From Pelagophyceae sp. CCMP2097 (taxonomy: Eukaryota > Sar > Pelagophyceae): DNA of 13,707 bases. The DNA is taken from the NCBI GenBank assembly GCA_026770575.1, contig MU657189.1, forward strand, positions 133,312 to 147,018. The letters are read 5' to 3'. Made by a program: the position numbers and the translations under genes. A model generated the notes under the pieces. It was not told the origin of the DNA and ran no database searches. It was given only the letters and a program-made list of their open reading frames with translations. Of this stretch, positions 1 through 7,291 are shown piece after piece. The stretch's first letter is position 1. Each line of letters starts with the position of its first letter.

Positions 1-227
1 AGCGCCTTGTTTACTCGCCCGTTCTGTGCCGGACGCTTGACCCTAAACACGAACCCGGACCCGAAGCAAAAGGGCCGGACCCGTGACTCTGTCCCTCAAA
101 GGCCGAGACCAGAGCCGAGACCCGGATCCTAACTCTGGGTCAGCTCGGATGGGCGGACGTTGTTCCGTCATTACCTCGGTTTTCGCGGGTCCGGGTTCGA
201 ACTCGGAACCCTTTTCCCTGGCCGCAT

Positions 228-1060
228 GCGGCGCAGCCGCCTAATGCACCCGCAGCAGACGCCTCAGACGCAGCAGGCGGCGCAGCCGCCACATGCGGCG
301 CAGCCGACACTGACGGCGCAGACGTCGCAGGCGACGCAGCAGCCGCTGGCGGCGCAGCCGCCTTTTGTCTCTGCTGGTGGCGCAGCAGCCGCAGGCGACG
401 AAGCAGCAGCAGGCGGCGCAGCCACCTTTTGCCGCTGCTGGCTGCGCAGCGCGGCCTCATGCGGCGCAGCCGCCTCTTACTGCCGCTGCTCGTGGTTCAA
501 CCGTCGCAGGCGGCACAGCCGCCTCACGCATCCGTTCCAGGCGGCGTAGCCGTCTTTTGCCGCTGCTGACGGAGCAGCCACACCATTCGGCGCAGCCGCT
601 TTATACTGCTGTCGCTGGCGGCGCAGTCGCTTTATGCAGTCGACGCAGACGGCGCAGCCGCCTTTTGCTGCTACTGGCTGTGCAGCCGCATCTTGCGGCG
701 CAGCCGCATCTTGCTACCGCTGCTCTTGGTTCATACGTCGCAGCCGAAGCAGCCGCTTTACACTTATGTCTCATGAGGCGCAGCCGCCTTTTGTCGTTGC
801 TGCCGGCGCAGCCGCCGCATGAGGCGCAGCTGCTTTATGGTTCCGACGCAGGCGGCGCAGCCGCCTCACGCATCCACCGCAAACAGCGCAGCTTCCTTTT
901 ACCTCTGCTGACGGCGCAGCCGATGCAGACGGCGCAACGTCGCAAGTGGGTAGCCGCAGCAAACTGCGCAGTTGTCTTATTTTGTTGTTGGTGGCGCAGC
1001 CGCCGCAGACGGCGCAGTCGCTTTCTGTTGCAGTTGTTTTCAAAACAGCTTCTCTTCTTA
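228..1060. repeat. Degenerate GGCGCAGCCGCC repeat field
   Basis: The core GGCGCAGCCGCC, often extended to GGCGGCGCAGCCGCC (a 6-bp inverted repeat around GCA), recurs many times, for example at 230-241, 276-290, 348-362, 461-473, 649-662 and 851-865. Spacers such as 'TTTTGCCGCTGCTG' and 'CTCACGCATCC' also recur. A 28-bp stretch at 505-532 is repeated at 847-874 with one mismatch. Because the units are largely multiples of three nucleotides, long frames stay open on both strands, with Ala/Gln/Pro-rich or Arg/Ser/Leu-rich translations. Several overlapping frames are equally open and none resembles a known protein, so I read this as a degenerate satellite-like array rather than a gene. Bases 1-227 before it hold nothing I recognise. 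Confidence 0.75.
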
Positions 1061-1088
1061 GGGCGCGCGCAGTTGTTCATTGGTCGTT

Positions 1089-1361
1089 ATGGACAAGCGC
1101 TGGGGCCTGTCTATAGGCTCAAAAACGGCTTATATACCTTTTTTCATTTTTGGTGTTCTATTGTACTGCTATGCGCCGCAAGCTTATAGTTTTCGGCGTT
1201 CCACAAAGAGAAATTTACACTCACTCGATACCTCTAGACGAGCCTTTGATGCGCAAACGCACGGAAGGGTTCGTAGGGTACAAGACCCCATCGATCTACA
1301 GCCTCGCGTCAATGTAAAACTATCGCCAAAAAAAAAAGAAGGCAACAATCTAAAAGGATAG
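1089..1361 (+). CDS. Doubtful small ORF with signal-peptide-like start
   Basis: This is a 90-residue frame from the ATG at 1089 to TAG at 1359-1361. The N-terminus has a few polar residues (MDKRWG), a hydrophobic stretch at about residues 14-29 (YIPFFIFGVLLYCYA), then PQAYS followed by FRRSTKRN. A small residue followed by Phe and then an Arg/Ser/Thr-rich segment is the pattern of bipartite plastid presequences in secondary-plastid algae. The rest (SLDTSRRAF, RVRRVQ, near-terminal KKK) matches no family I recognise. Codon use is AT-richer than in the neighbouring genes and the frame sits directly after a repeat field, so it could be a chance ORF or the first exon of a broken gene. Confidence 0.22.
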   Translation: MDKRWGLSIGSKTAYIPFFIFGVLLYCYAPQAYSFRRSTKRNLHSLDTSRRAFDAQTHGRVRRVQDPIDLQPRVNVKLSPKKKEGNNLKG

Positions 1362-1453
1362 CAGTGATCGGCGCGGGGCCGTTATACAGCCTCTACTGAC
1401 AACAATAAAAAAGTTATTATCAACAACAAACAAGTGTTCTCACAAATTAAAAA

Positions 1454-1496
1454 AAAAACCTTAGATAGTAATAGGTGCCGGCCCCTGCGGGGCCCT
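1454..1496 (+). repeat. 43-bp repeat, copy 1, ending in GC hairpin
   Basis: The unit starts AAAAACCTTAGATAGTAATA and ends in GGCCCC-TGC-GGGGCC, a 6-bp stem with a 3-nt loop. It is nearly identical to 1586-1628. The inner 14-mer CTTAGATAGTAATA recurs in reverse orientation at 8459-8472, directly beside a transposon end. Confidence 0.8.
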
Positions 1497-1585
1497 ATGC
1501 GCGAACGAGCCGGTAAGTTCAATCATGGCAACCAACGAACAAAAATATACCAGTCTGAAAAGTTCTTTTGACAGTTACGAACCAT

Positions 1586-1628
1586 AAAAACCTTAGATAG
1601 TAATAGCCGCCGGCCCCTACGGGGCCCT
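1586..1628 (+). repeat. 43-bp repeat, copy 2, ending in GC hairpin
   Basis: This is the second copy of the unit at 1454-1496, offset by 132 bp. The hairpin is GGCCCC-TAC-GGGGCC: the stem is unchanged and only the loop differs from copy 1. Differences are limited to the hairpin loop and the two bases after the AT-rich part. Confidence 0.8.
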
Positions 1629-1744
1629 GACGTCGCAAGATGCCGCCCTTTTCACCCGGACTCCCGGAGACCGACCCGGCGCCCGGGGAGACGCTTGCCG
1701 CCCGACAAGGCCACGTGCGTCCGTCGTTGCATAGGTTCCAAAGG

Positions 1745-4102
1745 TTATTTTATGACCGATACTTTTGAAAATTTCGCCGGTGGCCGCGCCAAGTTGGGGT
1801 CCCCGTTCCGGGCGAGGTCAGCGTTTCGAAAAGGCCGTCGGCTCCAAGGGCGGAGCGCGGCCGTGGGTTGAGTCGAAGCTGGGCGGGCCGATGCCGCGGG
1901 GCGGACCAACGCCGCGGGGATGCTCGCCATGGCCTCGCGCCTCGCTAAAAGCAGAATCCCGGCAGCACCCGGTTCCTCCAATCGCAAGTGCGAGTAGGCC
2001 CGCCGCAGCTGCGACAGGTGGGCGGGGCAGAAGGCATCGATGTTGGCTTCGATATGAGGCGATAGAGCTTCGAAGAGTCGAGAAGCCTCTGCGTTGTGTT
2101 TTGAATAAGCCCACAAGATATTCGCTAAATCTTGCGGCCCAAACGCCGCAACCTTCTTCGACGATTCCAACGCCACCGCTTCAAAGAGCCCCTCCGCTTT
2201 GAAGCCCGCGTTGGCATAGGCCCACGCCGTGTTGGCGAGGTTCTGCGGGTTGAAGTTTTCGATGTGCTTCGTCGATTCCGACGCAAGGGCTGTAAAGAGC
2301 CGTGGCGCTTCGAAGCCGGCCTTTGCAAAGGCCCAGGCCGTGTTTGCGAGTTCTTGCGCGCCGAAGGTGTGCATCTTCTTGATCGATTCGATCTCGATTG
2401 CTTGAAATAACATAGGCGCTGCAAAGCCCGCCGTCGCAAAGGCCCACGCCGTGTTGGACAGGTTTTGGGCGTTGAACTCGGAAATCTTCGCTGATGACTG
2501 CACCGCGGCGGTTTTGAAGAAAGACGGCGCAACACACCCCGTCTTCGCAAACGCCCAGACGGTGTTGGAGAGCTCTTGCGCGTTGAAAGATGCGACGTTC
2601 TTCTGCGCAGCTACGGCTTGAAACAGCGCCGGCGCTTCGACGCCCGCCTTTGCAAAGGCCCAGACGGTGTTTGCGAGGTTTTGCGGGGTGAAAGATGCGA
2701 GCTTGGACGCCGACTCGAGGGAGATGATTTGGAACAGATCCGGCGCTCGGCACCCCGCCTTGGAAAAGGCCCACGCCGTGTTGGAGAGCTCTTGCGCGTT
2801 GAAACGCGAGATCTTCTTGACTGCTTCAGAGGCGAGTGCTTCAAACAACTGGGGCGCTTCAAACCCGGACGACGCAAAAGCCCACGCCGTGTTTGCCACG
2901 TTTTGCGGGGTGAAGTCGGCAATCTTCTTCGTCGCTTCTTCAGCGACGGCTTGGAAGAGCAGCGGCGCGTCGGCTTTGAGAGCCGCGAACGCTGCCGCGG
3001 TGTTGGCGAGGTCCTGCGCGTTGAACGTCGCCATCTTCTTGGCCGCTTCTCGCGCGATCGCCTCAAAGAGCGACGGGTCTGAATACCCCCGCTTGGAATA
3101 CGCCCACGCCGTGTTCGCGAGAGCCTGCGCGTTCAACGTCTGGATCTTCTCCGAAGCTTGCAAGGCGACGGCGGCAAATAAAGATGGGGCTGATACCCCG
3201 GCCTTTGCAAAGGCCCAGACGGTGTTGGCGAGAGCGCGCGAGTTGAACGCATGCATCTTCTTCAACGCTTCCGCCGAGATGGCTTCGAACAACACCGGCG
3301 CCGCGATGCCGGCCTTTGCAAACGCCCAGACCGTGGTGGCGAGCTCTCGGGGCGCGAAGGTTTCCATCTTCTTGGCCGATTCGGCCGCGACATTTCGAAA
3401 CAAATCCGGCGATGCAATCCCGAGCTTGGCCGCGGCCCAAACAGACCCTGAAAGTCCGCGCGCGTGCCACGCCGCCGGCTCGTCGAAAACGCTGGAAGCG
3501 GCGCGGTCTGCTAAAGATTGCGCGCGGTCAGAGGAACGGCCGAAACCTCCGAGGCGTCTTAAACAAGACGCGTAGTCGACGCCGTGAAAGTCCACCCCCT
3601 CGGCCTCGAACAGCCCCAGCACGTCGCCGGCGGTGCGGCACGCCTCGAGGTGCGCGCGGACGGATGCCGTTTTGGCGGGCGCGGCGGTCCTGTGCGCCGG
3701 TTTCAAAGGCGTCTTCACAGGCGGCGAAGAGCGCTCCACGCGGAGGCGCCGCCCCCCAAGCGTAAAACCGTCCATGGCAAGCACCGCTGCCTCGCAATCT
3801 TCGGCGTAGAGCGTGACATAGGCGAAGCCGCGCGGGCGGCCGGCGGCGTCGGTTGGTATTTGCACGTTTCGCACGCGTGTCACGGCCTCAAAGGTTTGAC
3901 GCAAAGTAATCTCCGACGTTTCAAATGGTAAGTTCCGCACGAAGAGCGCCGCGGGCGCCGCCGCGTTTGCCGCGGGCTTGGCGCGCGCGGCGGCGCGCGC
4001 GGCGTCGGCCGGCGCGCGGCCGCCGTCGACCGGCGCCGCGGCGTTTGCACGACCGGCGACTCTGCGGACGACTTGCCACCGCCGCATCCGCAGCGCGGGC
4101 AT
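1745..4102 (-). CDS. RRM plus 37-residue helical-repeat RNA-binding protein
   Basis: An uninterrupted frame of 785 residues from the Met at 4102 to TAA at 1745-1747. Residues about 51-125 form an RRM with RNP2 LFVRNL (53-58) and RNP1 RGFAYVTL (91-98). From about residue 215 come 13 tandem units of 37 residues of the form QxLANTxWAFAKAGxxAPxLFxAIAxExxKKxxxFNA; one unit is 35 residues, and a degraded 14th unit ends the array. The length and pattern match the heptatricopeptide (HPR) class of helical RNA-binding repeats, relatives of the OPR/RAP proteins of organelles. No RAP domain is visible at the C-terminus, which is Ala/Pro/Arg-rich. The frame stays open upstream to 4525, but that Arg-rich extension lies antisense to the exons of the divergent CRM gene, so a start at 4102 (or Met 4087) is preferred. 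The Arg-rich, acid-free first 20 residues could be a mitochondrial or plastid targeting sequence (inference). Likely role: RNA maturation or translation in an organelle. Confidence 0.85.
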   Translation of the reverse strand: MPALRMRRWQVVRRVAGRANAAAPVDGGRAPADAARAAARAKPAANAAAPAALFVRNLPFETSEITLRQTFEAVTRVRNVQIPTDAAGRPRGFAYVTLYAEDCEAAVLAMDGFTLGGRRLRVERSSPPVKTPLKPAHRTAAPAKTASVRAHLEACRTAGDVLGLFEAEGVDFHGVDYASCLRRLGGFGRSSDRAQSLADRAASSVFDEPAAWHARGLSGSVWAAAKLGIASPDLFRNVAAESAKKMETFAPRELATTVWAFAKAGIAAPVLFEAISAEALKKMHAFNSRALANTVWAFAKAGVSAPSLFAAVALQASEKIQTLNAQALANTAWAYSKRGYSDPSLFEAIAREAAKKMATFNAQDLANTAAAFAALKADAPLLFQAVAEEATKKIADFTPQNVANTAWAFASSGFEAPQLFEALASEAVKKISRFNAQELSNTAWAFSKAGCRAPDLFQIISLESASKLASFTPQNLANTVWAFAKAGVEAPALFQAVAAQKNVASFNAQELSNTVWAFAKTGCVAPSFFKTAAVQSSAKISEFNAQNLSNTAWAFATAGFAAPMLFQAIEIESIKKMHTFGAQELANTAWAFAKAGFEAPRLFTALASESTKHIENFNPQNLANTAWAYANAGFKAEGLFEAVALESSKKVAAFGPQDLANILWAYSKHNAEASRLFEALSPHIEANIDAFCPAHLSQLRRAYSHLRLEEPGAAGILLLARREAMASIPAALVRPAASARPASTQPTAALRPWSRRPFRNADLARNGDPNLARPPAKFSKVSVIK

Positions 4103-4149
4103 GCGAGCGTGGAAGTCGGGCCCCTTTTTGGCGACGGTTCTTTGGCGAC
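4103..4149. promoter_or_regulatory. Very short divergent intergenic region
   Basis: Only about 47 bp (62 if the RRM gene starts at 4087) separate the start codons of two head-to-head genes. No TATA motif is evident. Promoter elements must lie in this gap or inside the opposing transcription units, so the two RNA-binding genes may share a bidirectional promoter (inference from spacing). Confidence 0.4.
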
Positions 4150-4800
4150 ATGATGCGAACGTTGCTCCTGGCGCTCGCGGCGCTGCCCGGCGGCGCGTTC
4201 TCGCCGCGCGGCGCACCGCCTCGACGAGGCTATGGGGTCCTCGCCTCTGCGGATGTTGGCGCTTCGGAAGCGAACGCACCGAGCGCTGTTGCGGACCGCA
4301 TCGCCGACGCGCGCGCTTCAGCAGAGAAGGAAGCCCTCTGGCGCGCGCACTCCAAGCCCTTGCTCCGCATCGGCGCAAACGGCGTGCGTAGAAGCGGCGA
4401 AAGAGGCGTCGCGACGATGGCCCGCGACCGCTTCTGCTGCCACCGCTTCGACCACCCGCCACCCGCCCCCACCACAGGTCCAAGACTCGCACCGCCGGTC
4501 GCTCGAGGAGCTTCTCGAGGCCCACAGTAAGCCAACGGGCTCCGTGGATGCCAAAGGGCGTGAGAGGCCGGTCTTGAGGCCGGGTCTTGGGGCCGGTCTT
4601 GAGAGGCCTTCCACACGGGTCCCACGCAGACTTTAGGCTACGTCTGCGTCAAGATAACTGCCTTTGACGAATCCTCGACGCTCGTCGTCGCGTTGAAACT
4701 CGCCGGGAGCGTGGCCGACGTCGTTCAGGTCAAGGGGCGGAGCGTCCTCTTCACCGCAAAAAAGGCCATAAACGACCAAGCAGACGAATCTTCAAAATAA
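4150..4800 (+). CDS. Plastid-targeted CRM (YhbY-like) domain protein, three exons
   Basis: Exons 4150-4383, 4478-4526 and 4637-4800 give a 148-residue protein ending at TAA 4798-4800. Introns are 94 nt (GTGCGTAG to CCACAG, phase 0) and 110 nt (GTAAGC to TTTAG, phase 1). Residues 1-15 are a signal peptide (MMRTLLLALAALPGG); AFSPRGAPPRRGYG then resembles an ASAF-type plastid transit start. Residues about 60-140 are a CRM domain: the helix KEALWRAHSKPLL, the RIGANG loop carrying the GxxG motif, the helix SLEELLEAHS, the strand VCVKITAF, and the diagnostic end DVVQVKGRSVLFT. In bacteria the family (YhbY) associates with pre-50S ribosomes; in plant plastids CRM proteins aid group II intron splicing and rRNA maturation. 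Both introns break the domain precisely, and only this splicing restores it. Alternatives: mitochondrial targeting, or a start at the second Met (4153). Intron 2 contains repeated GGCCGGTCTTGA motifs. Confidence 0.82.
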
Positions 4801-5302
4801 AGCGGGCGATTGGACTCCGAAGACGCGACCCTCGCGGTTCGGCGGCGCCCACTTCCGGCATTTCGGACCCTGCAGCCGCGCCCATTTCCGGAAACGCCCG
4901 ACGAGGCGAGTCGAGGCAATCTTGCGGCCAGAATCTTATTGGCCGGATGTCTCTGAGGGGAAAGAGAGAGGGATTGCGGTCACGGGCCCCGTGGCGGCCC
5001 CACAGGCAGCGCATATTCCAGGCTCCCGAAGGGAGCCGTAGTAGTTCTTATTTGCACCAGGGCGTGTCGCGGAAAAGAATCGCAAAAAAATGTCGTCGAA
5101 ATCGACAATTGTTGTGGTGCGATTTTTTTAGCCGTCACTGGTCCTCGGTGTGCGTTGCAGAGCTTTTGCTCGGCCGGAGGACGCTCCTGTTTCTCGATCT
5201 TGGCCTCGGGAGGTCGGCTGCGCCAGCGTCGTCGAACCACTCCCCTGGCGCTTATGCAGCGGCGCAGAGGCGCCAGCACCACCCACAGGGATCCCACTGA
5301 GC
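4801..5302. other. Intergenic, no gene recognised
   Basis: Several short frames are open on both strands but none has a recognisable domain or consistent coding character. The stretch holds one copy of the GGCTCCC-GAA-GGGAGCC hairpin repeat (5014-5064), listed separately. Confidence 0.6.
5014..5064 (+). repeat. Dispersed hairpin repeat, intact copy
   Basis: It begins TATTCCA, contains the perfect 7-bp hairpin GGCTCCC-GAA-GGGAGCC (5021-5037), and ends TTATTTGCACCAGGGCG (5048-5064). The same order of blocks appears at 5659-5775, where it is interrupted. Confidence 0.75.
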
Positions 5303-5663
5303 GGGCTTATTCGAGGTTCAACGACACAGGTGGATAGCTTTCTCGGCAAATATCGGTCGATACTATCGACGAAAGTCCCGGCAAATGCCGACTGAGAATC
5401 GGCGATATGCGACTTTTTGCAACGTAAATATCTCAATAAAGACAAATTAAGGATTTTATCAAATCATTATCGAGGAAATTGTAAAACAAACATAAATAAG
5501 ATTTGATTAAATCTTAAAGTTGCCTTTAATGGGATATTGAAGTTGAGAAGCATGGTATTTTTAATAATTTATCGGCAAATATCGACGATTATCGTTTCGG
5601 CAAAAATCCCGGCAAATATCGATCGACTCTATGCATGGGTGTCGTTGAACCTTGGGCTTATTC
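5303..5663. mobile_element. Miniature inverted-repeat element with 10-bp target duplication
   Basis: The element spans 5313-5653 (341 bp). Its left end GAGGTTCAACGACAC (5313-5327) matches the reverse complement of the right end (5639-5653) at 14 of 15 bases. It is flanked by a perfect 10-bp direct repeat, GGGCTTATTC, at 5303-5312 and 5654-5663. The interior is AT-rich with no coding frame, and CGGCAAATATCG-type motifs recur near both ends (about 5346, 5379, 5572, 5597), as expected for transposase-binding subterminal repeats. A 9-11 bp duplication is typical of Mutator-like elements, so a non-autonomous MULE-like element is the best guess. Confidence 0.8.
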
Positions 5664-5775
5664 CAGGCTCCCGAAGGGAGCCATAGTAATCTTTATTTAA
5701 AGTCCGTTAGGAAAATCGGCCCGTTCGTCAGGAACAATGAGAACGTTCCTGAGAGGCGTTATTTGCACCAGGGCG
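5659..5775 (+). repeat. Dispersed hairpin repeat, interrupted copy
   Basis: Same blocks as 5014-5064: TATTCCA, hairpin GGCTCCC-GAA-GGGAGCC (5666-5682), TAGTA, then TTATTT. Before the terminal block (5759-5775) there are 60 extra bases (5699-5758) bounded by TTATTT on both sides (5693-5698 and 5759-5764). The insert contains a perfect 8-bp stem TCAGGAAC/GTTCCTGA (5728-5735, 5745-5752). This reads as a small insertion with a 6-bp target duplication inside an older repeat. Confidence 0.65.
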
Positions 5776-5935
5776 GGAAATCGCCTTTTGAATGGCGAAG
5801 GCCAAGCACGGGAGGCTAACAACATCGCATTTGGGGTCGGTTTGGCGTGGGAAACTTTCCTCAGTGCCGACGACGCCGTCGGACGTGGCCCGTCGTGGGT
5901 GTATGGGGCCCCGCAGAGGCCAAGAGTCTTATGCC

Positions 5936-5964
5936 GGCCGATAGACTCTTTTTAGTAAACACAC
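5936..5964 (+). repeat. Long-range inverted repeat, left arm
   Basis: The 29 bases starting GGCCGATAGACTC match the reverse complement of 7261-7291 except for a 2-nt gap. The arms are about 1.3 kb apart. No target duplication is evident outside them, so this may be the pair of ends of an old element or two inverted copies of a repeat. Confidence 0.7.
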
Positions 5965-6796
5965 TCTGAAATGTGCTTGATCATCTACTTTCCTCTGAAC
6001 ATACACTACTCATGCGTGAGAAAGGCGCCGTTACATTGACACTTGGGGACTGAGGTCGATTGTGCAAGGTCGATGGCGATGAATATGCCCACGTAAAACC
6101 ACGTGCGCGGCCTCCAGAGTGCTTGGGGGTCCTCTGGGACCCCCATGCGGGTCTACGATCAAGCTAACGTGTACCAAATGGTCTTCATGTTGACGAAGGT
6201 GGCAAAATAATTTGGAGACGACACGCGGGGACCCCAGCAGGCGGCTCTGGCTCGATGAGGATGGCGTCGTCGGCGGAACTTTTGTACCCGGAGGTATAGA
6301 GGTACATGGACTACAACGTGAGGCAAAATTGGGGGCGTCAGCATGCTGCTAGCGACCACTGGGTCAACACCAATTTGATGACGGGAGCGCGAGCCTGCCA
6401 GGTTGGGTCGCATGTCGTCAATTCACGATCCCGTCAACTCGCACTTGGCAGGGTGCTCGTTGATGACCTCAAGCGGCCCACTGCACTCTAAAACCCGGGA
6501 TTTTCGACGGGCGCGTCCGATGGCGGCCCTCAGATAAAAGCACGCTTAAAGACGCAAGATGGTTCCCACTGAGTGCATTCTTTCGATTTCGAAGAAAGTT
6601 AGGAGCGTGGATGCCGCGAGCGCAATGGCCCGCTGGGAGCAAAAAGGGATTCACCGGATCATTATCCTTGAAGGTGATTGTGGGGCCCGGTATATATACC
6701 GCAACGCTCCCCCACACGCATACCGTAGGAACGGGAGGTTTAGCGTGGAGAAAGACAAAATACGATGATGCACCGGGCCTTGGTCCGGCTCCGGTG
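5965..6796. other. Gene-poor stretch with isolated hairpins
   Basis: No gene is recognised. It contains a perfect 9-bp stem TGGGGGTCC-TCTG-GGACCCCCA (6124-6145) and a perfect 14-bp palindrome CGGTATATATACCG (6688-6701). GCAAAATTGGGGGCG at 6323-6337 recurs as GCAAAATTGGGAGCG at 7011-7025, pointing to degenerate duplicated sequence. Short frames on both strands have no recognisable domains. Confidence 0.6.
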
Positions 6797-6867
6797 GCGG
6801 CCTTACTGCAGGTCTTGAACCTGTTGCCGCGGGGCGGGCTTACTGCGTGTCTTGGACACGTGGCCGC
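6797..6867 (+). repeat. Two tandem structured units with compensatory stem changes
   Basis: Two units offset by 37 bp share the frame GGnCTTACTG-hairpin-TnGCCGC. Hairpin 1 is CAGGT-CTTGA-ACCTG (6809-6823); hairpin 2 is CGTGT-CTTGG-ACACG (6846-6860). The loops are nearly identical, while the stems differ at paired positions and both remain fully paired. Each unit also has an outer GC stem (GCGGC 6797-6801 with GCCGC 6826-6830; GCGG 6834-6837 with CCGC 6864-6867). The strand that is transcribed, if either, is unknown. Confidence 0.6.
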
Positions 6868-6901
6868 TGGGGAGTGGAGGCTTACCAGGGTAACACTCGC
6901 C

Positions 6902-6936
6902 AAAAATCGAGTGCCCCCTGCGGGAATCGAACCCGA
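6902..6936 (-). ncRNA. tRNA-like 3' end (T-arm/B-box) with Pol III-type T-run
   Basis: On the minus strand, 6936-6920 reads as a T-arm with loop TTCGATT, flanked by CGGG/CCCG, and contains a perfect B-box GGTTCGATTCC. The next eight bases (6919-6912) could be the 3' acceptor strand plus discriminator, and a run of five T (6906-6902) follows as a Pol III terminator would. No matching 5' acceptor strand (GCCCCCT) or anticodon arm folds correctly upstream, so it is not an intact tRNA. It may be a tRNA-derived SINE end or a decayed tRNA. A weaker similar motif lies at about 7047-7060 (minus). Confidence 0.4.
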
Positions 6937-7260
6937 GACTATTCGCAAGTGATTGTGTACGTGGGCTCATTAAACCGCAACGGCGAGGATCACCTTGCAC
7001 GTACGCTCATGCAAAATTGGGAGCGTGGGCATGCATGCACGCAGGATGGGACTCGATACCAGCAAGGTGCAAAAGGTGCCCATAAAAAAACGCACGCGCG
7101 GCGATGCTTGTGCCCCCAAAATCGCCATGCGAGGGCATCGAGCCTATAAGACGGCGTGGCCAGACTCTAAAGGTGAACCCAAGTGTTCCGCGCACGCCCA
7201 CCGCGCCAGTAGGTCTTATGTGTTCAAGTCTTTTTTCGAACTTATTCGGCGTTTTCGCCA

Positions 7261-7291
7261 GTGTGTTTCTACTAAAAAGAGTCTATCGGCC
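7261..7291 (-). repeat. Long-range inverted repeat, right arm
   Basis: Thirty-one bases that are the reverse complement of 5936-5964 apart from two extra bases. It abuts the left arm of the next inverted repeat at 7291. Confidence 0.7.

Larger units (their letters stand above)
1362..1744. other. AT-rich intergenic stretch
   Basis: No gene is seen here. It contains A-rich runs (1326-1335, 1447-1458), the two 43-bp repeats listed separately, and the 3' flank of the minus-strand gene that ends at 1745. A recognisable polyadenylation signal could not be assigned. Confidence 0.6.

Noticed and set aside
365..1189. 274-residue plus-strand frame in the repeat field
   Set aside because: Open only because the repeat units are mostly multiples of three; other frames over the same bases are equally open and the peptide has no domain.
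2667..3575. 302-residue plus-strand frame opposite the helical repeats
   Set aside because: It is antisense to the 37-residue repeat array and its periodicity mirrors that gene; no independent domain.
4103..4525. N-terminal extension of the RRM frame (141 Arg/Ala-rich residues)
   Set aside because: It lies antisense to exon 1, intron 1 and most of exon 2 of the CRM gene, is Arg-rich as expected of a shadow frame, and has no domain. The start at 4102 is preferred.
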